A program made the position numbers and the translations under genes. Positions 15,944-25,760 of a stretch of DNA of 64,000 nucleotides are shown piece by piece; the first letter of the stretch is position 1; each line of letters begins with the position of its first letter. The notes under the pieces were generated by a model. It was not told the origin of the DNA. It ran no database searches and saw only the letters and a program-made list of their open reading frames with translations. The stretch is from Bog-532 sp963830385 (GTDB lineage Bacteria > Actinomycetota > Actinomycetes > Streptosporangiales > Streptosporangiaceae): contig CAWHMD010000010.1 in NCBI GenBank assembly GCA_963830385.1, positions 186,001 through 250,000 on the forward strand. Reading direction: 5' to 3'.

Positions 15944-18391
15944 TCAGGAATCAGTGCCGGGTGCCTTCCGCACCGTTGACGGGCCCTGACCGTTCACGGC
16001 TTCCGGTGCCTCCGGGACGGTCTCGATGATCTCGATGACCTCGACCGTTTCGGTGACCGCGGGGGCCGGAGCCTCCGCCGCCGGGGTGATGGCATCGGCC
16101 GAGCCAGCCACCTCGGTGCTGGCCCCGTCGCCCGCGTCCATCCCGGACCCGCGGCGCTTGGAGAACAAGATCGCCCCGACGATGATGATCACGGCAGCCA
16201 GCGCGACGCCGATCCGCAGGCCGGTGTTGTCGCTGTACTTGACCACGCTGGTCGCGATCAGCAGGGAAACCAGGTTCATCACCTTGAGCAGCGGGTTGAT
16301 GGCCGGGCCGGCGGTGTCCTTGAACGGGTCGCCGACCGTGTCGCCGATGATCGTGGCCTCGTGCGCCTCGGAGCCCTTGCCGCCGTAGTTGCCGTCCTCG
16401 ACCAGCTTCTTGGCGTTGTCCCAGGCGCCACCGGAGTTGGCCAGGAACACCGCCATCAGCACACCCGAAGCGATCGCGCCGGCCAGCAGCGAGCCGAGCG
16501 GAGCGTAACCGAGCGCGAACCCGACCGCGATCGGGGTCAGCACGGCCAGCAAGCCCGGCGTGGCCAGTTCCCGCAGCGAGTCCTTGGTGCAGATGTCCAC
16601 CACGCGCCCGTACTCGGGCGTCTCCGTGTAGTCCATGATCCCCGGGTGGGTGCGGAACTGGTTGCGGACCTCCAGCACGACCCGCTGCGCGGCCCGGCCG
16701 ACCGCCATGATCAGCAGGCTGGAGAACATGAACACCACGGCCGCGCCGATGATGAGGCCGACCAGCACGTTCGGCCGGTCCACCGACAGGCTGAACGTGC
16801 CCGAGGCCTTGCCCAGCGACGTCTGCACGGTGTCCCTGAACGAGCCGAACAGGGCGGTCGCGGCCAGCACGGCCGTCGCGATCGCGATGCCCTTGGTGAT
16901 GGCCTTGGTGGTGTTGCCGATCGCATCCAGGTTGGTCAGGATCTGCGCGCCCTCGCCCTCGACGTCGCCGGACATCTCGGCGATGCCCTGGGCGTTGTCG
17001 GTGACCGGGCCGAAGGAGTCCATCGACACGATGACACCGACCGTGGTCAGCAGGCCAATGCCCGCCATGGCCACCGCGAACAGCGCGACGGTGGCGTTGC
17101 CGGTGCCGAGCAGGAACCCGCCGAACACCGCCGCCGCGATCAGCAGCGAGGAGTAGACCGCCGACTCCAGGCCGGTGGAGATGCCGGACAGGATGACGGT
17201 GGCCGCGCCGGTCAGCGAGCTCTCACCGATGTCCTTGACCGGCCGCCGGTTGGTCTCGGTGAAGTACCCGGTGAGCAGCTGGATGGTGCTGGCCAGGGCG
17301 ATACCGATCAGGATGGCGCCGAAGGCGATCCAGCGCGGGTCCCCGTTGTAGAGCCGGATGCCGAGGTTGGTGACGCCCGTCAGCGCGCTGAACTTGCTGG
17401 GCAGGTAGGTGAAGCAGGCAATGGCCACGCCGATGACGGACAGCGCCGCCGAGATGAAGAAGCCCCGGTTGATCGCGGTCATCCCGCTGCGGTCACCGGC
17501 CCGCGGGCGGACCAGGAAGATGCCGATGATCGCGGTGACGATGCCGATGGCCGGGATGAACAGCGGCAGGACCAGGCCGTAGTTGCCGAACGCGGCCTTG
17601 CCCAGGATCAGCGAGGCCACCAGCATGACCGAGTAGGACTCGAACAGGTCGGCCGCCATGCCCGCGCAGTCACCCACGTTGTCACCGACGTTGTCGGCGA
17701 TCGTGGCCGCGTTCCGCGGGTCGTCCTCGGGGATGCCCTGCTCGACCTTGCCGACCAGGTCGGCGCCGACGTCCGCCGCCTTGGTGTAGATGCCGCCGCC
17801 GACCCGCATGAACATGGCCAGCAGGGCCGCGCCGAAGCCGAAGCCTTCCAGCACCTCGGGTGCGTTGCCCTTGTAGATGAGCACGACGATCGTCGCGCCG
17901 AGCAGGCCCAGGCCGACGGTGAACATGCCCGCCACGCCGCCGGTGCGGAAGGCGATCCGCATCGCGCGGTTGTAGCCGTCCTCACGGGCGGCCGCGGCCA
18001 CCCGGACGTTGCCGCGGACGCACAGCCACATGCCGGTGAACCCGGTCAGGCCGGAGAACAGGGCGCCGAGCAGGAAGAACGCGCTGCGTCCCCATTGGAC
18101 GGCGGTGTCGGCGGCGGGCAGGACCAGCAGGATGAAGAAGATGATGACGACGAAGACGCCCAGGGTCCGGAACTGGCGCCGCAGGTAGGCCGCCGCTCCT
18201 TCCTGGACCGCCTTCGAGATCTCCTGCATCCGCTCGGTGCCCTTGCTCGAAGCCAGCACCTCACGGACCAGCGTGCCCGCCACACCCAGCGCCAGCAGCG
18301 CCACCACCAGGGCGACAATGATCAGAACCAGGTTCCCGCCGGTTACGCTGACGGGCCCAGCCGCCGCGGCCACGGCGTTAAGGCTTGACAA
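15944..18391 (-). CDS. hppA: Membrane-bound proton-pumping pyrophosphatase
   Basis: About 815 aa with some 16 membrane helices. The substrate loop DVGADLVGKVE and the acidic motif DNVGDNVGDCAGMAADLFESY bind PPi-Mg. GNTTKAITKG carries Lys where potassium-dependent enzymes have Ala, marking a K+-independent H+-PPase. It couples PPi hydrolysis to proton export. Start is taken as TTG 18391 because AGGAGGA (18398-18404) sits six bases upstream and the product begins SSLNAVAAAAG; the upstream ATG (18460) lacks such a site. The C-terminal tail of about 75 residues after the last helix is Ala/Glu/Pro-rich and unusual in length. Confidence 0.92.
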   Translation of the reverse strand: MSSLNAVAAAAGPVSVTGGNLVLIIVALVVALLALGVAGTLVREVLASSKGTERMQEISKAVQEGAAAYLRRQFRTLGVFVVIIFFILLVLPAADTAVQWGRSAFFLLGALFSGLTGFTGMWLCVRGNVRVAAAAREDGYNRAMRIAFRTGGVAGMFTVGLGLLGATIVVLIYKGNAPEVLEGFGFGAALLAMFMRVGGGIYTKAADVGADLVGKVEQGIPEDDPRNAATIADNVGDNVGDCAGMAADLFESYSVMLVASLILGKAAFGNYGLVLPLFIPAIGIVTAIIGIFLVRPRAGDRSGMTAINRGFFISAALSVIGVAIACFTYLPSKFSALTGVTNLGIRLYNGDPRWIAFGAILIGIALASTIQLLTGYFTETNRRPVKDIGESSLTGAATVILSGISTGLESAVYSSLLIAAAVFGGFLLGTGNATVALFAVAMAGIGLLTTVGVIVSMDSFGPVTDNAQGIAEMSGDVEGEGAQILTNLDAIGNTTKAITKGIAIATAVLAATALFGSFRDTVQTSLGKASGTFSLSVDRPNVLVGLIIGAAVVFMFSSLLIMAVGRAAQRVVLEVRNQFRTHPGIMDYTETPEYGRVVDICTKDSLRELATPGLLAVLTPIAVGFALGYAPLGSLLAGAIASGVLMAVFLANSGGAWDNAKKLVEDGNYGGKGSEAHEATIIGDTVGDPFKDTAGPAINPLLKVMNLVSLLIATSVVKYSDNTGLRIGVALAAVIIIVGAILFSKRRGSGMDAGDGASTEVAGSADAITPAAEAPAPAVTETVEVIEIIETVPEAPEAVNGQGPSTVRKAPGTDS

Positions 18392-18740
18392 TTCGTGTCC
18401 TCCTTGACCCTCATACCAGGCGATAGCCGCGCCCGCCGGCCGTGCGTGAGCTGACCGCACCGGCTACGTCGTTCGGGCGCGTCCGGGACGGCGATCCGCC
18501 ACTCCCGGCGCCGGGCAGGTGGCCTACTGAGAAGTAATGCCACCAACACAGTGGCGGGAGTCTACGCAGGGCGGACGGCAATGGTAAAGACGACGCCGCT
18601 CCTAACACTTTAGAGACACTTCCGTTATATAAGCGCTACCGCACCGACACAATATGTCCGGGTATGAGGGAGAACGCAAAGAGCCGTGGGCCAGGCGGTG
18701 ACGGCCCGCCTGGCCCACGGCCATGACTCACGAACGGCGG
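18392..18740. other. Intergenic region upstream of hppA
   Basis: 349 bp without a gene. The hppA ribosome-binding site is at 18398-18404 and its promoter should lie between about 18430 and 18680, where the sequence becomes AT-richer (18590-18660). The hairpin of the anti-sigma operon (18683-18721) closes the other end. Nothing else recognised. Confidence 0.6.
18683..18721 (-). terminator. Terminator of the bldG operon
   Basis: A perfect 16-bp stem (GCCGTGGGCCAGGCGG at 18683-18698, complement at 18706-18721) with a seven-base loop, 20 bp past the stop of the anti-sigma gene. It should stop leftward transcription before hppA. Confidence 0.85.
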
Positions 18741-19253
18741 CTACCGGCCCGACGGCGCCGCCGGCCAGCTCATCCGGACGCTGAGGCCGGACTCGGTGGA
18801 CGACACCTGCACGTCGTCGGCCAGGCCGGTGATCACCGCCAGGCCGAACGCGGCCGGGAAGGCCGCGTCCCGGGTCTCGGCCGGCACCGGCTGGAAGGGA
18901 GCCTCGTGGGTCCTCCGGCCGCCGTGGCCGCCGTTGGCGGACACCGCGGCGGTGTCCATGACCGGGGCGAACCCACCAGGGTCGGTACCCGAGTCGGGTG
19001 GGGCGGCGTCGGTCACCACCACCTCGAACCGCTCACCCAGATCGGTCAGCTCGATCTTGACCGGCTCGGTCGGGCAGTGCCGCCGGTGCGCCTCCACGGC
19101 CCGGGAACACGCCTCGCCCACGGCCAGCCGCACCTCGTCCAGGAGGGCCTCGGCCACGCCGCTGCGGCGGGCTACCGCCGTGGCGACCAGCCGGGCCGTG
19201 CGGACGTGAGCGGGCAGCGGCGTGAACTCGACTTCAACTGTGGCCATGGCCAT
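18741..19253 (-). CDS. Anti-sigma factor-like ATP-binding protein (BldG partner)
   Basis: A 170-aa GHKL-fold protein of the RsbW/SpoIIAB type: N-box region LLDEVRLAVGEACSRAVEAH and a G2-like AAFGLAVITGLADDVQV. About 40 residues of Gly/Pro-rich insert separate the two, as in the protein encoded next to Streptomyces bldG. Such proteins sequester a sigma factor and phosphorylate the STAS antagonist. It follows the bldG-like gene by 22 bp on the same strand and ends before a strong terminator, so the two form an operon. Confidence 0.85.
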   Translation of the reverse strand: MAMATVEVEFTPLPAHVRTARLVATAVARRSGVAEALLDEVRLAVGEACSRAVEAHRRHCPTEPVKIELTDLGERFEVVVTDAAPPDSGTDPGGFAPVMDTAAVSANGGHGGRRTHEAPFQPVPAETRDAAFPAAFGLAVITGLADDVQVSSTESGLSVRMSWPAAPSGR

Positions 19254-19275
19254 AACCAGTGATCGCCAGCCGCTC

Positions 19276-19626
19276 CTACTTCTCGGACTTGCGGGCGGCG
19301 ATGGCCTCGTCCACGGTGTCGTGGATGCCGAAGACCTTGGTCAGCCCGGTGATCCGGAAGATCTTGAGAATCCGCTCCTGGGTGCAGACCAGATCGAGCG
19401 ACCCGTCATACGCGCGGACACGCTTCAATCCACCGACGAGAACACCCAGGCCGGTAGAGTCGAGGAACTCGACTCGCTCCATATTTACGACAAGGTTGTA
19501 ATTGTTCTTGTTGACCAGATCGATCAGCAGCTCACGGAGCCGCGGTGCGGTGTACACGTCGATCTCGCCTTCAACATCGACGACCTCGATGCCGTCCTTG
19601 GTGTGGTGACCCAGCTTCAGTTCCAC
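19276..19626 (-). CDS. bldG: STAS-domain anti-sigma factor antagonist (BldG-like)
   Basis: A 116-aa STAS protein starting at GTG 19626, with GGAGG five bases upstream; longer in-frame starts lack a site. It contains EIDVYTAPRLRELL, the phosphorylatable Ser57 in FLDSTGLGVLVGG and RILKIFRITGLTKVF, a block characteristic of BldG. In Streptomyces BldG is essential for aerial hyphae and antibiotic production; its Ser is phosphorylated by an anti-sigma partner. The gene order here, helicase divergent from bldG and the anti-sigma gene, is the one known from Streptomyces. Confidence 0.9.
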   Translation of the reverse strand: MELKLGHHTKDGIEVVDVEGEIDVYTAPRLRELLIDLVNKNNYNLVVNMERVEFLDSTGLGVLVGGLKRVRAYDGSLDLVCTQERILKIFRITGLTKVFGIHDTVDEAIAARKSEK

Positions 19627-19799
19627 AAAATCCTCCAGCGCCGTACCGTCGTCGTCGGGGCGTCCCGCTCGTGTCGCGCGGTCCAGCGGACCCGGGACTC
19701 GGGTTGATCCTCGGGGCATTCAACCACGCTCCGGTGTCATGTCTATACGAATTCCAGGTGCCCGGCATGCGCCGGCGTCAGATGGGACACTGAAAAACC

Positions 19800-22390
19800 G
19801 TGGCTTCCATCACGCCTGTCCCGAGTGACTCAGTAGGCGGCTCGGGCCCCCGCGCGGCCTGGGCACCCGGCGCTGCGGCGGCCGCCCGGCGGCTGATGCT
19901 GCGGTCGTTGCCGGGCGGCCAGCCGGGTGGCGAGGCCGGTCCCGAGCGCATGCTCCGCGAGGGGCGGCGCAGCGGGCGGCTCATCCACCTGGAGCAGATC
20001 CCGGGCCGGCCCGGGCTCCGGTCAGCTGGCCGGACTGGGCCCCCCAATCGGTCATCGAGGCGTTCGGCCGCCGTGGCGTCCAGGCCCCCTGGTCGCACCA
20101 GGTGGCCGCGGCCGGCCATGCAAGGGCCGGCCGGCACGTGATCATCTCGACCGGGACCGCGTCCGGGAAGTCGCTCGGCTACCTGCTGCCCGCGCTGACC
20201 GGGGTGCTGGAGGGCGGGACCGCGCTGTACATCGCGCCTACCAAGGCCCTGGCGGCCGACCAGCACACCGCCGTCGCCGAGCTCGGCCTGCCCGGCCTGC
20301 GCACCGCCCTGCTGGACGGTGACACCAGCACCGCGGAACGGGCGTGGGCCCGCTCCTACGCCGGCTACCTGCTCACCAACCCGGACATGCTGCACCACGT
20401 GCTGCTCCCGCAGCACCGGCGCTGGTCCGGGTTCTTCAGCCGGCTGCGGTACGTGATCGTGGACGAGTGCCACGGCTACCGCGGGGTGTTCGGGTCCCAC
20501 GTCGGGCACGTGCTGCGGCGGCTGCGCCGGATCGCCGCCCACCACGCCCCGGACGGCCAGTGCACCTTCGTGCTCGCCTCGGCCACGGCCGGGCAGCCCG
20601 GCGCCACCGCCCGGATGCTCACCGGCCTGGACGCGGAGGAGGTCACGGCCGACGGCTCACCGCACGGCCCGATGTCGTTCGCCCTGTGGGAGCCACCGCT
20701 GATCGAGGCGCGCGGGGAGGCGGGCGCGCCGGTCCGCCGGGCCGCCACCGCCGAGGCCGCCGAACTGCTGGCCGGGCTGGTCCGCGAGGACGTGGCCACG
20801 CTGGCCTTCGTCCGCTCGCGGCGCGGGGCCGAATCGGTCGCCCTGCACACCAAGCGGCTGCTGGCCGACCAGGGAGCGGCCCGCCAGGCCGAGCGGGTCG
20901 CGGCCTACCGGTCCGGCTACCTGGCCGAGGACCGCCGGCGGGTGGAAAAGGCCCTGTCCTGCGGCGCGCTGACCGGGGTGGCCACCACGACCGCGCTGGA
21001 GCTGGGGGTCAACATCACCGGGCTGGACGCGGTGCTGATCGCGGGCTGGCCCGGCACCCGGGCCTCGCTATGGCAGCAGGCGGGCCGGGCCGGCCGGCGG
21101 GGCGACAGCGCGGTGGCGGTGCTGATCGCCCGGGACGACCCGCTCGACACCTACCTGGTGCACCACCCAGAGATCCTGCACCACCCGGTCGAGGCGACCG
21201 TGCTCGATCCGGGCAACCCCTACGTGCTCGCGCCGCATCTGTGCGCGGCCGCCGCCGAGCTGCCGCTGAGCGAGGCCGACCTGCCCCTGTTCGGGCCCGC
21301 GGCCCGCGCGGTGGCCGACGACTTGTGCCGCCGCGGGCTGCTGCGCTGCCGGCCGTCCGGCTGGTACTGGACGCACCGGGCGCACGCGTCCCGGCTGACC
21401 AGCCTGCGCGGAGCGGGGGCCGAGCCGGTCCGGATCATCGAGGAGGCGACCGGGCGGCTGATCGGCACGGTGGACGAGCCGTCGGCGCCGCTGCTCGCGC
21501 ACCAGGGCGCCACCTACCTGCACCAGGGCGAGACCTACCTGGTCCGCTCGCTGGATCTGGACGACGGCGCGGCCCTGGTCCGGGCGGCCGACCCCGGCTA
21601 CGTCACGTCCGCCCGGCAGGTAACCGACATCGAGGTGATCGACACCCGGCAGCGGATGGACTGGGGTCCGGCGCAGGTGTGCTTCGGCGACGTGGAGGTG
21701 ACCCGGCAGGTGACGTCGTTCGTCCGGCGCCGCACCGACAACGGCCGGACGCTGGGCCGTGAGACCCCGCTGGACCTGCCCCCCCGCACCCTGCGCACCC
21801 GGGCCATGTGGTGGACGATCTCGGACGCCCAGGCCGAGCAGCTGGCCCTGGCCGGGGTGGACCTGCCGGGGGCCGCGCACGCCGCCGAGCACGCGTCGAT
21901 CGGCCTGCTGCCGCTGTTCGCCACCTGCGACCGCTGGGACATCGGCGGTGTCTCCACCGACCTGCACCCGGCGACCGGGCGGCTGACGGTGTTCGTGTAC
22001 GACGGGCACGAAGGGGGGGCCGGTTTCGCTGAGCGCGGATACGAGGCGGCGCGTCGCTGGCTCACCGCCACCCGGCAGGCAATCGCGTCGTGCGAGTGCG
22101 AGGCGGGCTGCCCGTCCTGTATCCAGTCACCCAAGTGCGGGAACGGCAACTCCCCGCTGTCCAAGCAGGGGGCCCTGGCGTTGCTGGACAGCCTGCTGAG
22201 CAGCGAAAAAGGGGCGGCTCCCGCCGGGGGGGAGAGCGGGAGCCGCCTTACGGCCCGGCCCTGGGGGGGAGGAGCCGAACCGCCTTCTAGTAAAGCTTAT
22301 CCAAAATTGGGCTTGCCTAATCCAGCCCACGCCAAGACACCCTTGGAGCTTGCGGGCCGATTCCGCCACGCCGAGCAGCAAGAGAATTAG
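19800..22390 (+). CDS. DEAD/DEAH-box helicase with DUF1998 (apparent frameshift)
   Basis: A superfamily 2 helicase of about 860 aa. The N-terminal part (to HLEQIPGRPG, about 20005) and the rest (SWPDWAPQSVIEAFGRRGV onward) lie in different frames; one extra base in the GC run at about 20003-20025 joins them. Motifs follow: Walker A GTASGKS, VIVDECHGYRG, SATAG, and motif VI WQQAGRAGRRG. The C-terminus has the four-Cys DUF1998-type cluster CECEAGCPSC...KCGNGN. Role is probably DNA or RNA repair-type unwinding. GTG 19800 is a tentative start. The last 60 residues run through a hairpin and may not be conserved. Confidence 0.85.
22213..22247 (+). terminator. Hairpin within the 3' end of the helicase gene
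   Basis: Perfect 12-bp stem GGCGGCTCCCGC (22213-22224) with its complement (22236-22247) inside the predicted coding end of the helicase, preceded by an A-run. Its form is that of a terminator, which hints that the real stop codon may be upstream and be hidden by another indel in the G-run of its loop. Confidence 0.45.
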
Positions 22391-22431
22391 AGCGTAGAGC
22401 GATCGATCCCGACAGCGCTGGTGAAGAAGAG

Positions 22432-23157
22432 ATGACGACGCGCGCGGCTGCCTTTTTCGATCTTGACAAGACGCTCATCTCGATGTCCAGCACGCTGGCC
22501 TTCAGCCGCCCGTTCTACGAGCACGGCTTGATCTCCCGCACGGAGATGCTGCGGGGTGTCTTCGCCCAGGCGGTGTACCAGCGGGCGGGGGCCGGGCAGC
22601 TGCGGATGGAGCGGATCCGCAGCCAGGCCAGCCGCCTGTGCCGGGGCTGGCCGGTCGAGGGGGTGCGCGAGATCGTCCGCGACAACCTGGACACCATCAT
22701 CGTCCCGCACCTCTACGACGAGGCCAGGGCGCTGGTGGCGGAGCATCACGCGGCCGGGCGGGACGTCATCGTGGTGAGCGCGTCGGGCCACGAGTTCGTC
22801 GACCCGATCGGAGCGCTGCTCAGGGCCGACACCGTGATCGCCACCCAGATGGTGGTGGCCGACGGGCTCTACACCGGCGACGTCGCGTTCTACGCGTTCG
22901 GCGAGGCCAAGGCGGCCAAGATCCGTGAGCTGGCCGCCGGCCGCGGCTACGTGCTGGCCGACTGTTACGCCTACAGCGACTCGATCACCGACCTGCCGAT
23001 GCTGACCGCGGTGGGCCATCCCACGGCGGTCAACCCGGACCGTGCGCTGCGCCGGGAGGCGGCCCACCGCGGCTGGCCGATCCTGGTCTTCACCGCCGAG
23101 CCATACCGCCGGGCAGCACCGCCGACGGGCGCCGAACCACCAGTTCACGGCATGTGA
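22432..23157 (+). CDS. HAD-IB family hydrolase
   Basis: A 241-aa phosphatase of the HAD-IB (SerB-like) group: motif I FFDLDKTLIS, motif II VSASG, a Lys in FGEAKAAKIREL, and motif III YAYSDSITDLPML. There is a helical cap between motifs I and II. Unlike SerB it lacks ACT domains; relatives include phospholipid phosphatases and CicA-like proteins, but the substrate is unknown. It starts 41 bp after the helicase gene and is followed by a small hairpin. Confidence 0.85.
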   Translation: MTTRAAAFFDLDKTLISMSSTLAFSRPFYEHGLISRTEMLRGVFAQAVYQRAGAGQLRMERIRSQASRLCRGWPVEGVREIVRDNLDTIIVPHLYDEARALVAEHHAAGRDVIVVSASGHEFVDPIGALLRADTVIATQMVVADGLYTGDVAFYAFGEAKAAKIRELAAGRGYVLADCYAYSDSITDLPMLTAVGHPTAVNPDRALRREAAHRGWPILVFTAEPYRRAAPPTGAEPPVHGM

Positions 23158-23637
23158 TCATGCCTACGGATAGACGTCACTAATTGGTGACGGCTCAGGT
23201 CTTTCCAAGGTCTGGTGTTCGTCGTAGAAAGGACTCACGGACACCCACAAGTCCGAGCACGGCGGTCGGGAACCCACGCGCGACCAGCCATTACTGGCAG
23301 GATGCACGCCTGGTACCCCGGCACACAGTGCATTGCGACGGCGCCCTCCCGGGGGCGCCGTTCGCATGCCCGGGCCCATGGCCGGCTGGCGCACCGGCGA
23401 CGACCAGACACTCGTGCCATCAGTTCGCCGCGCAGCGGCACCCTCCGGCCCGGTAGCGCCCCGTCTATCGGGGCGTTCCGATCATGGCGAACGGGTCACT
23501 CTTGCGTAGCGCGAACGATAGCGATGAACTTGTGACGAGCAAACAACGTTGAGGCACGGCGGACGCGAGATGCTGTCCGCCGGCCCCGCGCTAGTTAAAT
23601 GCCGCAAAGGCCGCGAGTCGCATGATCGGAGTCAGCG
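23158..23637. other. 480-bp intergenic region with three hairpins, upstream of acs
   Basis: No gene seen. A hairpin CGTCAC/GTGACG (23175-23192) just after the HAD gene is a probable terminator. A 9-bp stem ACGGCGCCC/GGGCGCCGT (23338-23361) and a 7-bp stem CGCCCCG/CGGGGCG (23457-23475, followed by TT) lie further on and could be terminators or a structured leader. The acs promoter should be in the last 150 bp. I recognise no riboswitch or tRNA. Confidence 0.5.
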
Positions 23638-25596
23638 TTGACCAAGGAAACACTTTCGAACCTGCTGAAGGAAAATCGCCGGTTCGACCCGCCACCGGAA
23701 CTGGCCGCGCACGCCAACGTCACCGCCGACGCCTACGCGGAAGCCGACGCCGACCGGCTCGCCTTCTGGACCGCGGCCGCCCAGCGGCTGCAATGGGACG
23801 AGCCCTGGACCCAGGTGCTGGACTGGTCCAACCCCCCGTTCGCCAAGTGGTTCGTCGGCGGCAAGATCAACGTATCGGTCAACTGCGTGGACCGGCACGT
23901 GGCCGCGGGCAACGGCGACAAGGTGGCCTACTACTGGGAAGGCGAGCCCGGCGACCAGCGGACCATCACCTACGCCGACCTCAAGGATGAGGTCAGCCGG
24001 GCGGCCAACGCGCTCACCGAACTCGGCGTGAACAAGGGCGACCGGGTCGCCATCTACATGCCGATGATCCCGGAGACCGTGGTGGCCATGCTGGCCTGCG
24101 CCCGGCTGGGCGCGCCGCACATGGTGGTGTTCGGCGGCTTCTCCTCGGACGCGCTGAGCACCCGCATCCAGGACTGCGACGCCCACTTCGTCATCACCGC
24201 CGACGGCGGCTACCGCCGCGGCAACGCCAGCGCGCTCAAGCCCGCGGTGGACGAGGCACTGAAAAGCTGCCCGGACGTGCGCAACGTGCTGGTCGTCCGG
24301 CGGACCGGGCAGGACGTGGACTGGACCGAGGGCCGCGACGTCTGGTGGCACGACGTGGTCGCCCGGCAATCGGCCGAGCACACGCCGGAGGCGCACGACG
24401 CCGAGCACCCGCTGTACGTGATGTACACCTCGGGTACCACCGCCAAGCCCAAGGGCATCCTGCACACCACCGGCGGTTACCTGACCGGGGTGTCGTGGAC
24501 GCACTACGAGGTCTTCGACATCAAGCCGGAGACGGACATCTTCTGGACGGCCGCCGACATCGGCTGGGTGACCGGCCACTCCTACATCGTCTACGGCCCG
24601 CTGGCCAACGGCGCGACCTCGGTCATGTACGAGGGCACGCCGGACACCCCGGACCGCGGCCGGTGGTGGGAAATCGTCAACAAGTACAAGGTGACGATCT
24701 TGTACTGCGCGCCCACCGTGATCCGGATGTTCATGAAGTGGGGCGAGGACATCCCGGCCAAGTACGACCTGTCCAGCCTGCGGCTGCTGGGCTCGGTCGG
24801 CGAGCCGATCAACCCGGAGGCCTACGTCTGGTACCGGGAGTTCATCGGCGGCGGCCGCTGCCCGGTGGTGGACACCTGGTGGCAGACCGAGACCGGCTCG
24901 ATCATGATCAGCCCGCTGCCCGGCGTCACCGCGGGCAAGCCCGGCGCGGCCATGCGGGCGCTGCCGGGCGTCGTGGCCGACGTGGTCGACGACCAGGCCC
25001 AGAGCGTCCCCGACGGCGGCGGCGGATTCCTGGTGCTGAAGGAGCCATGGCCGTCCATGCTGCGGACGATCTGGGGCGACGACGAGCGGTACATCAAGAC
25101 CTACTGGTCCAAGTTCGACGGCCTGTACTTCGCCGGCGACGGCGCCAAGAAGGACTCCGACGGCGACCTGTGGCTGCTCGGCCGGGTGGACGACGTGATG
25201 CTGGTCTCTGGCCACAACATCTCCACTACCGAGGTCGAGTCGGCGCTGGTGTCGAACCCCAAGGTGGCCGAGGCGGCCGTGGTCGGCGCGTCCGACCCGG
25301 TCACCGGCCAGGCCATCGTGGCGTTCGTGATCCTGCGCGGTGACGGCGCCGAGGGCGGCGACGAGCTGGTCAAGGAGCTGCGCGACCATGTGGCCCGGGC
25401 CCTCGGGCCGATCGCCCGGCCGCGACAGGTCATGGTCGTGGCCGAGCTGCCCAAGACCCGGTCCGGCAAGATCATGCGGCGGCTGCTGCAGGACGTGGCC
25501 GAGCACCGGTCGCTGGGTGACGTCACCACGCTGACCGACAGCACGGTGATGGACCTGATCTCGGAGAAGCTGCCCTCCGCCAAGTCCGAGGAGTGA
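23638..25596 (+). CDS. acs: Acetyl-CoA synthetase
   Basis: A 652-aa AMP-forming ligase that activates acetate to acetyl-CoA through acetyl-AMP. ATP-binding motif YTSGTTAKPKGI, the adenylate motif WWQTETG, the hinge region LLGRVDDVMLVSGHNISTTEVE and the catalytic Lys in PKTRSGKIMRR are all present; this Lys is the usual target of regulatory acetylation. Start is TTG 23638 with GGAG six bases upstream. A strong terminator follows. Confidence 0.95.
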   Translation: MTKETLSNLLKENRRFDPPPELAAHANVTADAYAEADADRLAFWTAAAQRLQWDEPWTQVLDWSNPPFAKWFVGGKINVSVNCVDRHVAAGNGDKVAYYWEGEPGDQRTITYADLKDEVSRAANALTELGVNKGDRVAIYMPMIPETVVAMLACARLGAPHMVVFGGFSSDALSTRIQDCDAHFVITADGGYRRGNASALKPAVDEALKSCPDVRNVLVVRRTGQDVDWTEGRDVWWHDVVARQSAEHTPEAHDAEHPLYVMYTSGTTAKPKGILHTTGGYLTGVSWTHYEVFDIKPETDIFWTAADIGWVTGHSYIVYGPLANGATSVMYEGTPDTPDRGRWWEIVNKYKVTILYCAPTVIRMFMKWGEDIPAKYDLSSLRLLGSVGEPINPEAYVWYREFIGGGRCPVVDTWWQTETGSIMISPLPGVTAGKPGAAMRALPGVVADVVDDQAQSVPDGGGGFLVLKEPWPSMLRTIWGDDERYIKTYWSKFDGLYFAGDGAKKDSDGDLWLLGRVDDVMLVSGHNISTTEVESALVSNPKVAEAAVVGASDPVTGQAIVAFVILRGDGAEGGDELVKELRDHVARALGPIARPRQVMVVAELPKTRSGKIMRRLLQDVAEHRSLGDVTTLTDSTVMDLISEKLPSAKSEE

Positions 25597-25603
25597 GGCG
25601 CCG

Positions 25604-25633
25604 GGGTCCCGGCCCGCCAGCGGGCCGGGACCC
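25604..25633 (+). terminator. Terminator of acs
   Basis: Perfect 13-bp stem GGGTCCCGGCCCG (25604-25616) with complement (25621-25633) and a four-base loop, starting eight bases after the acs stop codon. Confidence 0.85.
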
Positions 25634-25760
25634 GGATCGGCCATGCGGCATAATGATCTACTTCGCATGATCGCATCCGGCGCGGCTCTCGCCGTTGGTC
25701 ACGACCGTGACCGCTAGCCTGGTGCCGGGGAAATGCCAGCGCACGACGGGAGAGACAACG

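Noticed and set aside
16361..18388. A 675-codon open frame antisense to hppA
   Set aside because: The His/Gln/Arg/Asp-rich composition is the mirror of a hydrophobic membrane protein; no real motif.
23158..23637. Search for a tRNA or riboswitch in the gap before acs
   Set aside because: Only simple hairpins are present; no cloverleaf or known aptamer core could be recognised.
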